A model generated the notes under the pieces. The model saw only the letters and a program-made list of their open reading frames with translations, was not told where the DNA came from and did not search any database. Positions 27,439 to 35,025 of a stretch of DNA of 64,000 bases are shown here, piece after piece (position 1 is the stretch's first letter; each line of letters opens with the position of its first letter). A program made the translations under genes and the position numbers. The DNA lies in NCBI RefSeq assembly GCF_046614675.1, contig NZ_JBKKJT010000008.1, forward strand, positions 99,519 through 163,518, given 5' to 3'. The stretch comes from Chryseobacterium cupriresistens (lineage in GTDB: Bacteria > Bacteroidota > Bacteroidia > Flavobacteriales > Weeksellaceae).

Positions 27439-28332
27439 TTATACTTTAATTCCCGTTCTCATCTTGGCACTTCTTGCTCTTGAGTTTTCTTCAATCTCCT
27501 TTTCATCAGGAATGATCGCTTTACTCTTGATCAGTTCAAATGCCTTTTTATAATTTCCGTAGATATCTCTTTCCGGTTCTCCTTCAAACATTCCGTTTTT
27601 CAGGAATCTTTTTACCAAACGGTCTTCCAGAGAGTGGTAAGAAATAACGACTAATCTTCCTTCCGGTTTCAACACATTAAAAGCCTGAACCAACATTTCT
27701 TTCAATACTTCAAGCTCCTGGTTGACTTCAATTCTTACTGCCTGGAAGAGCTGGGCATAGAACTTATTCACTTTGTGAGGCGGAATGTAGCTGAACAATT
27801 TTTTCAGATCTTCCGTGGTTTCTATACTTTTTGTTTTTCTGTGATGAACAATTTCTCTCGCCAGCTTCCTTGCTTCTCTCAATTCTCCATAGTGGTAAAA
27901 AATGTCTGCAAGTTCTTCTTCCTCATATTCATTAATCACTCTTTTGGCATCAAGATTCTGCATCACATTCATTCTCATATCCAAAGGAGCATTGCTTCTT
28001 GTTGAGAATCCTCTGTCTGCTTCATCAAACTGATGGGAAGACACACCTAAGTCTGCCAAAACACCATCTACCTGTGAAATGCCATACATCAGCAAGGAGT
28101 TTTCCAGGAATCTGAAATTCTGATTCACTAATGTAAACCTTGGGTCATCAATTGTATTTTTAAGTGCATCCAGATCCTGATCAAAACTGAACAATCTCCC
28201 TTTGTCGGAAAGTCTGCTCAGGATTTCTCTTGAGTGGCCTCCGCCTCCAAAGGTGCAGTCCACATATATTCCGTCAGGATTCGTCACCAAATCATCAACA
28301 CTCTGCTTCAACAAAACGGGGTTATGATACAT
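27439..28332 (-). CDS. rsmH: 16S rRNA (cytosine1402-N4)-methyltransferase RsmH
   Basis: 297 residues, typical length. It methylates N4 of C1402 of 16S rRNA using SAM. Motifs: YHNPVLLKQSVDDL at the N-terminus, VDCTFGGGGHSREIL (SAM-binding loop), DLGVSSHQFDEADRGFS and VISYHSLEDRLVKRF. Second gene of the dcw cluster; the downstream 106-nt spacer to ftsL contains repeated TGAATCGTGAATC-like words. Confidence 0.97.
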   Translation of the reverse strand: MYHNPVLLKQSVDDLVTNPDGIYVDCTFGGGGHSREILSRLSDKGRLFSFDQDLDALKNTIDDPRFTLVNQNFRFLENSLLMYGISQVDGVLADLGVSSHQFDEADRGFSTRSNAPLDMRMNVMQNLDAKRVINEYEEEELADIFYHYGELREARKLAREIVHHRKTKSIETTEDLKKLFSYIPPHKVNKFYAQLFQAVRIEVNQELEVLKEMLVQAFNVLKPEGRLVVISYHSLEDRLVKRFLKNGMFEGEPERDIYGNYKKAFELIKSKAIIPDEKEIEENSRARSAKMRTGIKV

Positions 28333-28382
28333 GCTTAATTGTGTTTTTTATTTACTACTAATCAATTAATAACCTACTGCTA

Positions 28383-28841
28383 TTATTCTTCATCGAAAGA
28401 GCCCATCACATCTTCGGCAAGGCTTGCAAAATCAGCTTCGTTGGTGGCAATTACCTTTTCATAGGCTTCTTTATCCCAAATCTCAAAGAGTTCTCCTGCG
28501 CTGGTGATCACAATATCCTTCTGAAGATTTGCGAAAACCGTAAGATCTTTCGAGATCTGTAATCGTCCTGCATTATCCAACTCTACTGTTTTTACTCCTG
28601 CCGTAAACATTCGTATGAAATCAGCATTCTTTTTTATGAATCTGTTCAGTTTATTAATTTTACCCATCAGTTTGTCCCATGCATTCATAGGATAAACTTC
28701 CAGACAAGGTTGGAACACAGATCTTTTGACTACAAACGCCTTATCGTCGAAGTTTTCCATCTGTTTGATTAAAGATGAAGGAACTTTTAAGCGGCCTTTG
28801 TCGTCAATTTTACACTCATATGTCCCAATGAAATTTTTCAT
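28383..28841 (-). CDS. mraZ: Transcriptional regulator MraZ
   Basis: 152 residues from the ATG at 28841 (MKNFIGTYECKIDDKGRLKVPSSL), the conserved start; the longer frame (to 28880) would run through the promoter region. Two SpoVT/AbrB-like halves: KIDDKGRLKVPS and VELDNAGRLQISKDL. In other bacteria MraZ binds TGGG-type repeats upstream of its own gene and represses the dcw cluster; two such repeats lie just upstream here. Confidence 0.95.
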   Translation of the reverse strand: MKNFIGTYECKIDDKGRLKVPSSLIKQMENFDDKAFVVKRSVFQPCLEVYPMNAWDKLMGKINKLNRFIKKNADFIRMFTAGVKTVELDNAGRLQISKDLTVFANLQKDIVITSAGELFEIWDKEAYEKVIATNEADFASLAEDVMGSFDEE

Positions 28842-28847
28842 TTGGGA

Positions 28848-28890
28848 CAAATTTATATAATAATTTCCAAAATTTCCCACTTTTTCCCAC
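28848..28890 (-). promoter_or_regulatory. Putative MraZ operator and -7 element
   Basis: On the minus strand two direct repeats of GTGGGAAA (GTGGG at 28890-28886 and 28880-28876) are spaced 10 bp, one helical turn. About 20 bp further is TAAATTTG (28855-28848), fitting TAnnTTTG, which ends 7 nt before the ATG. The repeats would cover the -33 region, consistent with autorepression; no TTG is seen at the right distance. Confidence 0.65.
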
Positions 28891-29083
28891 TTTTTGACTC
28901 AATGTTAATAAGTTTTATTAAAGATTGAATTTCAATAATGTAAAATACTGATATGAAGAGACTTGTTGAAAGTGTTATCTAAGCCATAATAGAGAGGTTC
29001 TGAAAAAAAAAGTTAAAAAGGAGAATATTATATTATTTTTATCTTAAATTAGGATTATCAAAATTTTTTTGAGGTTTAATTTG

Positions 29084-29091
29084 TATTTTTG
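29084..29091 (+). promoter_or_regulatory. Candidate -7 element for the hydrolase operon
   Basis: TATTTTTG fits TAnnTTTG and ends 22 nt before the ATG at 29114. It lies in the 272-bp divergent region opposite mraZ. No -33 TTG at standard spacing. Confidence 0.4.
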
Positions 29092-29113
29092 CAGGGCTTT
29101 ATTAAGGCGTTTT

Positions 29114-29875
29114 ATGATATTTAGTACAAAAAAAGAAAAGAAATATTCCTATGTAGAAGCGGGAGAAGGACATCCATTAGTGCTGTTGCACGGGTTAATG
29201 GGTGGTTTGAGTAATTTCGATAAAATGGTAGATTTTTTTTCGGATAGAGGCTTTAAAGTATATGTTCCTCAGCTGCCGATCTATGATCTGCCGGTACTCA
29301 ATACGAATCTTACCACGATTGCAAAATATATTATCAAGTTTATAGAAAGTCATATTTCCGGTCCCGTAACTATTGTAGGAAACTCAATGGGTGGGCATGT
29401 AGGACTTATATTGACTTTGGCGAGACCTGATCTGGTTAAGAATCTTGTTCTTACTGGAAGCTCCGGTCTTTATGAAAGAACTTTCGGAGACAGCTTTCCA
29501 AGAAAAAATGACCGTTCTTATATCAGAAAGAAAACAGAAGAAGTTTTCTATGATCCAAAGGTGGCCACAGAAGATCTTGTAGATGAAGTTTTTGCAGTCG
29601 TTAATGACAGAATGAAGGGAATAAAGACGGTAATGCTGGCAAGAAGTGCCATCAAACACAACATGCTGAATGATCTTCCGAAGATTGTGACACCTACCTG
29701 TCTGATCTGGGGTAAACAGGATAATGTCACTCCACCGGAAGTGGCAGAAGATATGCACAAGTTTATTCCGAATTCCGATTTATTCTGGATTGACAAATGC
29801 GGCCATGCTGCCATGATGGAAAAGCCGGATGAATTCAATGAAATCCTGTATAACTGGATAAAAGATAAAGTTTAA
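29114..29875 (+). CDS. Alpha/beta hydrolase
   Basis: 253 residues from the ATG at 29114; the longer frame from 29069 would overlap the promoter element. Alpha/beta-hydrolase landmarks: oxyanion segment LLHGLMGG, nucleophile elbow GNSMGG (Ser), acid in GKQDNVTPPE (Asp) and catalytic His in CGHAAMMEKP. No signal peptide. Substrate unknown. It is divergent from the dcw cluster and has its own terminator before yihA. Confidence 0.88.
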   Translation: MIFSTKKEKKYSYVEAGEGHPLVLLHGLMGGLSNFDKMVDFFSDRGFKVYVPQLPIYDLPVLNTNLTTIAKYIIKFIESHISGPVTIVGNSMGGHVGLILTLARPDLVKNLVLTGSSGLYERTFGDSFPRKNDRSYIRKKTEEVFYDPKVATEDLVDEVFAVVNDRMKGIKTVMLARSAIKHNMLNDLPKIVTPTCLIWGKQDNVTPPEVAEDMHKFIPNSDLFWIDKCGHAAMMEKPDEFNEILYNWIKDKV

Positions 29876-29887
29876 AACATATAATGA

Positions 29888-29919
29888 CCATTAAGAGCTT
29901 TTCTTAATGGTTTATTTTT
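29888..29919 (+). terminator. Intrinsic terminator after hydrolase gene
   Basis: CCATTAAGA (29888-29896) pairs perfectly with TCTTAATGG (29902-29910) and is followed by TTTATTTTTC. It lies 13 nt after the stop and ends about 20 nt before the yihA ATG, so yihA may need its own promoter or read-through. Confidence 0.8.
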
Positions 29920-29936
29920 CTAAAATACATTCAAAA

Positions 29937-30560
29937 ATGATTATCAAAACAGCAGAGTTTGTAAAGAGCAGTGGAAAATGGCAGGAATGCCCTGAACCCA
30001 ATATTCCCGAATATGCTTTTATCGGAAGGTCGAACGTAGGAAAGTCATCACTGATCAATGCCATGATGAATCATAAAGATCTGGCCAAGACATCGCAGAC
30101 TCCCGGGAAGACCCAGCTGATCAATCATTTTTTAGTGAACGAGAACTGGTATCTTACCGATTTACCTGGATATGGTTATGCAAAGGTTTCAAAAGTCCAG
30201 CGAAAGGATTTTGAAAAGCTGATCACCAATTATATTCTGAACAGAAGAAATCTGGTCAACCTTTTTGTATTGGTAGATGTAAGGCATACTCCGCAGAAAA
30301 TCGATCTGGAATTTATCCAGTGGTGTGGTGAAAGTGGAATACCGTTTTCCATTGTCTTCACAAAGGCAGATAAACTGAAACCGAATGCCGTTATCAAAAA
30401 TGTTGAAGACTATAAAGCTGAACTTCATAAAACATGGGAAGATCTTCCCGAATTGTATATCACCTCAGCAGAAAAGAAAGAAGGAGGAGATAAAATTCTT
30501 GACTTTATCCAAAAGACCAATGAGTTTTTAACTAATAATAATATAAGTTTCGATGAGTAA
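29937..30560 (+). CDS. yihA: Ribosome biogenesis GTP-binding protein YihA/YsxC (EngB)
   Basis: 207 residues from the ATG at 29937 (MIIKTAEFVKSSGKWQECP), the conserved start; an upstream ATG at 29907 lies inside the terminator. G1 GRSNVGKSSLINA, G3 DLPGYGYAKV and G4 TKADK are present. Essential GTPase for 50S subunit assembly in other bacteria. It overlaps the downstream acetyltransferase by 8 nt. Confidence 0.95.
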   Translation: MIIKTAEFVKSSGKWQECPEPNIPEYAFIGRSNVGKSSLINAMMNHKDLAKTSQTPGKTQLINHFLVNENWYLTDLPGYGYAKVSKVQRKDFEKLITNYILNRRNLVNLFVLVDVRHTPQKIDLEFIQWCGESGIPFSIVFTKADKLKPNAVIKNVEDYKAELHKTWEDLPELYITSAEKKEGGDKILDFIQKTNEFLTNNNISFDE

Positions 30561-31002
30561 TATGATCTGGAAAATCAAAACATTTGATGAGTTTACTGTT
30601 CCGGAACTATATGCAGTACTGAAAGCCCGTATTGATGTTTTCGTTATCGAGCAAAATTGTCCTTATCCTGATCTGGATAATTATGACCAGAAAGCCGTTC
30701 ATATCTGGGCTGAAGAAGAGGGACAGGTACTGGCCTACTGCCGGATTTTTGATAAAGGAATAAAGTATGATGAAACTTCTATAGGAAGGGTTCTGACCAC
30801 AGAGCTGGCGAGAGGAAAAAGCCTCGGTAAACAGTTGATACAATATGCCGTAGAAACTATAGAAAACCGTTTTCACACTTCTGAAATCAAAATATCCGCA
30901 CAGGATTATCTTTTAAGATTTTACAGCGGGTTCGGATTTGTAGATACAGGGAAAAAATATCTGGAAGATGATATTCCGCATACGGAAATGATAAGAAAGT
31001 AA
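30553..31002 (+). CDS. GNAT family N-acetyltransferase, ElaA-like
   Basis: 149 residues. The ElaA-type features are VLKARIDVFVIEQNCPYPDLD near the N-terminus and the acetyl-CoA pyrophosphate loop region IGRVLTTELARGKSLGKQL, ending with FYSGFGFVDTGKKYLEDDIPH. Substrate unknown. It overlaps yihA by 8 nt, so the two are translated from one message. Confidence 0.9.
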   Translation: MSNMIWKIKTFDEFTVPELYAVLKARIDVFVIEQNCPYPDLDNYDQKAVHIWAEEEGQVLAYCRIFDKGIKYDETSIGRVLTTELARGKSLGKQLIQYAVETIENRFHTSEIKISAQDYLLRFYSGFGFVDTGKKYLEDDIPHTEMIRK

Positions 31003-31030
31003 AAAGGTATCTCAGACGAGGTACCTTTTT
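31001..31030 (+). terminator. Intrinsic terminator after acetyltransferase
   Basis: AAAAAGGTATCTC (31001-31013) pairs with GAGGTACCTTTTT (31018-31030), with one T-G wobble; the right arm provides the T-run. It begins at the stop codon. Confidence 0.85.
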
Positions 31031-31114
31031 CGAACTGTATAAAATTATATTGGGTGTTATTAGTTTTTTTCATCATTTCTTACATCAAAAGTAAGTCTAT
31101 TGTGAAAAAGAACC

Positions 31115-31130
31115 TTACGGAAAACCGTAA
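31115..31130. promoter_or_regulatory. TTACGG-N4-CCGTAA palindrome, copy 1
   Basis: TTACGGAAAACCGTAA. Two further copies lie at 31986 and 34960, all in the accessory region around the TPR sensor kinase. This copy is 20 nt downstream of the frameshifted gene's stop. A regulator binding site is inferred from the repetition and symmetry. Confidence 0.45.
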
Positions 31131-31149
31131 TTAACTTAATTTTTTAATA

Positions 31150-31450
31150 TTAATTGCAGTTGGTACAATATGATCTGTCCACATATTGTTTGCTGCTTCC
31201 TGAATAATAATAACATCCTCCTCTGGATCCTACATATAATTGTTGACCATTATACGAACATCCTTTACTGGAAGTGTATGATCTTGCATAAACTTGTCTT
31301 TTCGACTTGTTTTTTTTTATTCATCTTACTTTTTCTGGGTTTTTTGCCAGAAAGTTCTTTGATAAAAATCACATTGGTGCTATAAGCTGAAAGGCTGTCG
31401 GGAAATAATATTGCTAAACCAAAGAGGCCTGTAAAAAATAGTTTTTTCAT
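31150..31450 (-). pseudogene. Small secreted Tyr/Cys-rich protein gene, frameshifted at an A9 run
   Basis: The ATG at 31450 gives MKKLFFTGLFGLAILF... (signal peptide) but the frame ends at 31265. The neighbouring frame continues to a stop at 31150 and encodes a tail containing YVGSRGGCYYYSG and YVDRSYCTNC, a Gly/Tyr/Cys pattern I associate with small secreted Chryseobacterium proteins and PBCV-type basic adaptor repeats (family name uncertain). On the coding strand a run of nine A (T at 31310-31318) lies between the halves; with eight A the two join into one 99-residue protein. The break may be a mutation, a sequencing error, phase variation or a slippage site. Confidence 0.7.
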
Positions 31451-31470
31451 GGTATTTATTTAATTTTTAA

Positions 31471-31851
31471 TTATCCTCGATGAATAATTGCTTCATTTAA
31501 TGCGTTTACAATTTTTTGAATGTAATCTCTGTCTTTTGATACAATACTATTAACTTCTCCAGCATTTGTGCTTATTCGTACTGCATATTGATTTTTAATA
31601 GTAAAAAACCACCAAAAACCTAGAATTAAAATTATTATTCCCATCCAAAAAAACTCTTTTGAGAAAAGGAGTATAAAACCTACAATGATCAGTAGAAGGG
31701 CCTTGTTTTTACTTTTAATAATTTCAAAAATATAAACAGAAGAGATATTCCTCATAGCATATGTTTTTGAATGTGTTATATATCTTGACTGCGTAACTTT
31801 TATAGAGCTGTCATGATAAAATATTGTTTCATTTTGGGTGATCGCTTCCAT
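31471..31851 (-). CDS. DUF6232 family membrane protein
   Basis: 126 residues with two adjacent hydrophobic segments at about 50-83 (LLLIIVGFILLFSKEFFWMG then IIILILGFWWFF) and short cytoplasmic ends. The layout and N-terminus (ETIFYHDSSIKVTQSRY) resemble DUF6232 proteins, of unknown function; family call by memory, moderate. It lies 20 nt upstream of the frameshifted gene and could share its transcript. A TTACGG palindrome is 135 nt upstream. Confidence 0.7.
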   Translation of the reverse strand: MEAITQNETIFYHDSSIKVTQSRYITHSKTYAMRNISSVYIFEIIKSKNKALLLIIVGFILLFSKEFFWMGIIILILGFWWFFTIKNQYAVRISTNAGEVNSIVSKDRDYIQKIVNALNEAIIHRG

Positions 31852-31985
31852 TATTTAGTATTTTTAATTATTGTAAAGGTTTAGATCAAAATCCTAATTC
31901 TGAGACTTTCGAAAAGCTATCTGTGAACTCATAAAATTATTTATTGATTAACATCCCAAAAGTACAATCCTCTAAAAACCAATCC

Positions 31986-32001
31986 TTACGGAAAACCGTA
32001 A
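31986..32001. promoter_or_regulatory. TTACGG-N4-CCGTAA palindrome, copy 2
   Basis: TTACGGAAAACCGTAA, identical to copy 1. It lies between the response-regulator stop (32058) and the DUF6232 start (31851), 135 nt upstream of the latter, where an operator would be expected. Confidence 0.5.
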
Positions 32002-32057
32002 AGCAAAAACCTTCCAAAAAATGAAAGGTTTGTATACGAAAATGACTCTGATAAAGT

Positions 32058-32723
32058 TTAAATTATTCCCAGATCTTTACAAAAAGCAACAAGCTGTTCA
32101 TTACTTGTTATTTGAAGATCTTCTTTCATACTGTTGAGTTTTTTCTCTACGCTGCTTAAGCTGTTGGGCTTAATATCGTTATTCTGAAGATAAACTGGTA
32201 TATTTTTCTGTAAAACTCCCTGCGATAAGAGAGACACCAAAGTAATGTCATAGTTGGAAAACTCATAATTGTTGAGCTTCTTTACTTCCTGTTTAAGATC
32301 CAGGGAAAGATAATTTTCATTCACGTAGGTAGAAGCGATTGCTTTTTTCAGTTCTTTTGAATCATTTCTGGCCTTACGGACAAAACCATTGATTTTGTAT
32401 TCATTAAACAGGCTATCTATAATCCCGGATCTGTGCTCAGCTGAAAATACAATAACTTTCAGCGAAGGATGAAGCTCTCTAACGGTTTTTATCAGTTCTT
32501 TTCCATCTTTAAGATTCTGTATATTATGGTCTTCTTCAAAAGAAAGGTCTGTAATTAACAAATCATAAAGATCATCTTCACGAATGGATTTTTGAATTTT
32601 AGCTAATGCATCATCACAATAATAAACATAATCTGTGTTGGAAATATGAAGGTCTTCTAATGTTTTCTGTACAGAAATACTGCTGCTTTCGTGATCTTCA
32701 GCTATTAAAATTTTTTTGAACAT
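32058..32723 (-). CDS. Response regulator with LuxR/NarL-like DNA-binding domain
   Basis: 221 residues. Receiver domain (1-130) with KILIAEDHESSS (acidic pocket), phospho-acceptor Asp59 in LLITDLSF and a late Lys in GFVRKARND. The C-terminal region (about 145-221) fits a degenerate LuxR-type helix-turn-helix (FSNYDITLVSLLSQG ... SLSSVEKKLNSM). Partner of the TPR kinase 12 nt upstream in the same operon. It could bind the nearby TTACGG palindromes (inference). Confidence 0.9.
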   Translation of the reverse strand: MFKKILIAEDHESSSISVQKTLEDLHISNTDYVYYCDDALAKIQKSIREDDLYDLLITDLSFEEDHNIQNLKDGKELIKTVRELHPSLKVIVFSAEHRSGIIDSLFNEYKINGFVRKARNDSKELKKAIASTYVNENYLSLDLKQEVKKLNNYEFSNYDITLVSLLSQGVLQKNIPVYLQNNDIKPNSLSSVEKKLNSMKEDLQITSNEQLVAFCKDLGII

Positions 32724-32735
32724 TCTTTTTCTTTT

Positions 32736-34421
32736 TTAAGAAGCAGGAAATGAAATATAAATTTTCAATCCCTTTTCGGTTTCAGTGTCAAAAATAATTT
32801 CTCCATGAATAGTTTCAATACGGGAATCCGTATTTGTTAAACCATTTTTGTAGATAATTCCTCCCGGGATACCGATGCCATTGTCTGTATACTGAATTTG
32901 TATGATGTTATTTTTTCTTTCAAATTTAAAGGCAACAAGGGTGGCATGACTGTGTTTTTTCATGTTGATAAGAAGTTCCCGCATCACCTGATAGATTTCT
33001 TCCCGGGTAAAATCATTCAAGGTCTTCCATATAGTTTCGTCGTTTCCGGCAAGATAAGTTTTTACATTTTCATTATTAAACGATGCAATAAGGGTAGATA
33101 TTCTTTTACTGAATTCCGGCTTATTTTCAGAAGCGGTCTTCTCATAAGAAATATCCCTGGACTTTTCGTAGACAAATTCCAGCTCATCAAGTACTCTTTC
33201 TTTGTCAAAATCTTCCTGATTTTCGATCTTCGTCATCACCTGGTAAATCCCATTGGCCACCACATCATGTACTTTTTTGGAAAGATGAAGTTGATTTTCT
33301 TTTATTCTTAATTCATTTTCCCGCTGCAGCCCTTTTTTTCTTCTCTTGTAAACAATCCAGCCGCCAATCAGAGTTAAAGACAGAATTCCTAAAACTACAT
33401 TCTGCTTCAGAATCCTGTTTTGTTTTTGAACAGTAATAATTTTTAACTTTTGGTTTTCTGCGTTCTTCTTTTCTACATCAAATTCTATTAATGCAAATCT
33501 GTTTTTTGCTTTATCTTTAGATAGCTGGATGCTGTCATTCAGATACTGATATTCTGCAAAATAGTCTTGTAAGTTGCTTTTTGTATCACTTTTTACCAGA
33601 AATTCGATGGCTTCTATCCTGTCACCTGGATTTTTGATTACTTTTGCTAAAAGATATTTTTGATGGTTATGATACAAGGCTTTTGATTTATCCGAGTGTA
33701 AGTAATACTCAGCAAGATGAGAATGACTGGATATCATACCCGCTTTATCGTTGATTTTTTGTCTGAGAGCAAAAGCTTTTAACAGATTGGGTTCTGCATT
33801 GTAGTTTTTGTTTTCAAGCCAGCTTATATAACTGTAATTATCTAAAATCCGGGCATAATCAATCTCATTTTTTTGCAGGTTTTTTTCCTTAAGAAGAGAT
33901 TGATAGATATGAATTGCCTTCGGATAATTTTTCAGTTTTCCGTAGGTGTCTGCAATGTTATTTTTAATAGTGATTTTCTGAGAATTATCCGAACTCAGCT
34001 GTAAAGCTTTATGATACCAGTTGAGAGCCTCAGAATAATGCTTGAGATTTTTTTCAGATATTGCAAGGTTATTATAAATGGAAGGAAGATAGGCAGAGTC
34101 TCTGGGCAGTTTTAAAAAGGACAATGCATCGATAGCTCTTTCATTACTGCTAAGGTAATCTCCGATATCATTGAGGATAATAGCCTTGATAATTAAACAC
34201 GATGCAATATCAGCTGAATCATTTTTTAGCTTATAAATGCTCTCTGCTTTAGATAGAAGGGTAAATGCCTTTTCATTATCATTATTATATAAAGCTGCCG
34301 CTTCATTATACATTTTGTCCGCTTCAGTGGAAGGGGCTTTTACCGGAGGATTTCTGTTTTCAGAAAAATTGCAGCTAATGAATAAAAGAAAAATTCCTAC
34401 AAATTTAAAACCGGGATACAT
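32736..34421 (-). CDS. TPR-containing sensor histidine kinase (HisKA_3 type)
   Basis: 561 residues from the ATG at 34421 (an upstream TTG at 34439 is rejected). The N-terminus ends in a lipobox-like LFISC (Cys17), followed by several TPR motifs (about 35-300), a membrane segment at about 342-358, and a kinase core with KKVHDVVANG (His385) and an ATPase domain (ELLINMKKHS, DNGIGIPGG). The TPRs should therefore be extracytoplasmic. Together with the adjacent regulator it forms a two-component system; stimulus unknown. Confidence 0.9.
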   Translation of the reverse strand: MYPGFKFVGIFLLFISCNFSENRNPPVKAPSTEADKMYNEAAALYNNDNEKAFTLLSKAESIYKLKNDSADIASCLIIKAIILNDIGDYLSSNERAIDALSFLKLPRDSAYLPSIYNNLAISEKNLKHYSEALNWYHKALQLSSDNSQKITIKNNIADTYGKLKNYPKAIHIYQSLLKEKNLQKNEIDYARILDNYSYISWLENKNYNAEPNLLKAFALRQKINDKAGMISSHSHLAEYYLHSDKSKALYHNHQKYLLAKVIKNPGDRIEAIEFLVKSDTKSNLQDYFAEYQYLNDSIQLSKDKAKNRFALIEFDVEKKNAENQKLKIITVQKQNRILKQNVVLGILSLTLIGGWIVYKRRKKGLQRENELRIKENQLHLSKKVHDVVANGIYQVMTKIENQEDFDKERVLDELEFVYEKSRDISYEKTASENKPEFSKRISTLIASFNNENVKTYLAGNDETIWKTLNDFTREEIYQVMRELLINMKKHSHATLVAFKFERKNNIIQIQYTDNGIGIPGGIIYKNGLTNTDSRIETIHGEIIFDTETEKGLKIYISFPAS

Positions 34422-34450
34422 GATAATAATTGATAACAACTAAAGATATT

Positions 34451-34478
34451 AAAAAAAGGACAATTTTCATTGCCCTTT
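34451..34478 (-). terminator. Intrinsic terminator after the 34486 small gene
   Basis: Minus-strand stem AAAGGGCAAT / ATTGTCCTTT (one G-T wobble) with a GAAA tetraloop and a T7 tail. It isolates the small gene from the sensor kinase that follows. Confidence 0.85.
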
Positions 34479-34485
34479 TGTTTAA

Positions 34486-34707
34486 TTATTTTTTTGGAGG
34501 CAAAATCTGCCCTGTTTCTCCACTGGTGTCTTCCGGAGCCATTCCTGTTTCGGTTGTAAAACTCATTGTAGAGGATTCGTAGTTATTGTTATCAGTTGCT
34601 GTTGTATTGGCATTACTATCTGAAAATGCTAAGCCTAATAGCATCATTATAATTTGGATCATTTCCTTTAAAATTTTCGAAATTGAAATCGTATTTCTTC
34701 CTCTCAC
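34486..34707 (-). CDS. Small unknown protein upstream of the TPR kinase
   Basis: 73 residues from a GTG at 34707; an internal ATG (MIQIIMMLLGLAFS, about codon 16) is an alternative start. A hydrophobic N-terminal helix is followed by a polar, Thr/Ser/Asn-rich tail ending GQILPPKK, so it may be exported or membrane-attached. No family recognised. It is monocistronic, with a strong terminator 7 nt after the stop, and lies just upstream of the TPR kinase. Coding status is likely but not certain. Confidence 0.5.
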   Translation of the reverse strand: MRGRNTISISKILKEMIQIIMMLLGLAFSDSNANTTATDNNNYESSTMSFTTETGMAPEDTSGETGQILPPKK

Positions 34708-35025
34708 GATGCATTGATCATGAGCTGTACACTGTTAAAATTTCGAAGCGCTTCTTAATTTTTTAGGGAAGTGAACCTTTAAAAACGGAGGCGAAACATC
34801 TGCTTCCCGATCCGGAGTTTAATCTCTGTTTTCTCTGGTTTTTTTGAAATCAGTTTTTGGTCATGTTTTGTTGATTTCTAAGGCAAATTTGCGGTAAAAA
34901 AGAATAGAGATGTTAGACAAAACATAGACATCAATAGACAGTAATGAAGTGTGGAGTTATTACGGAAATCCGTAATGAGGTATGACTGAAAATCATCTAC
35001 TTTGTAATGCCCGAAAACACTGTTT
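34708..35025. other. Divergent intergenic region, 318 bp
   Basis: No ORF of note. It contains the palindromes GAAGCGCTTC (34745-34754) and TTACGGAAATCCGTAA (34960-34975) and GGGAAG...CTTCCC arms around 34765-34813. It should carry the promoters of the two divergent genes; no full TTG-N17-23-TAnnTTTG match was found. Confidence 0.5.
34960..34975. promoter_or_regulatory. TTACGG-N4-CCGTAA palindrome, copy 3
   Basis: TTACGGAAATCCGTAA, a perfect palindrome except for the centre. It ends 50 nt before the ATG of the 35026 gene, a typical operator position. Confidence 0.5.

Noticed and set aside
28842..28880. Longer mraZ start at 28880
   Set aside because: The extension covers the operator and -7 element and is not part of the conserved MraZ N-terminus.
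29069..29113. Longer start of the alpha/beta hydrolase
   Set aside because: The added residues are encoded by the TATTTTTG promoter region; the ATG at 29114 gives a normal hydrolase start.
31170..31385. 71-codon plus-strand ORF
   Set aside because: It overlaps the frameshifted minus-strand gene, whose signal peptide and Tyr/Cys tail explain the sequence better.
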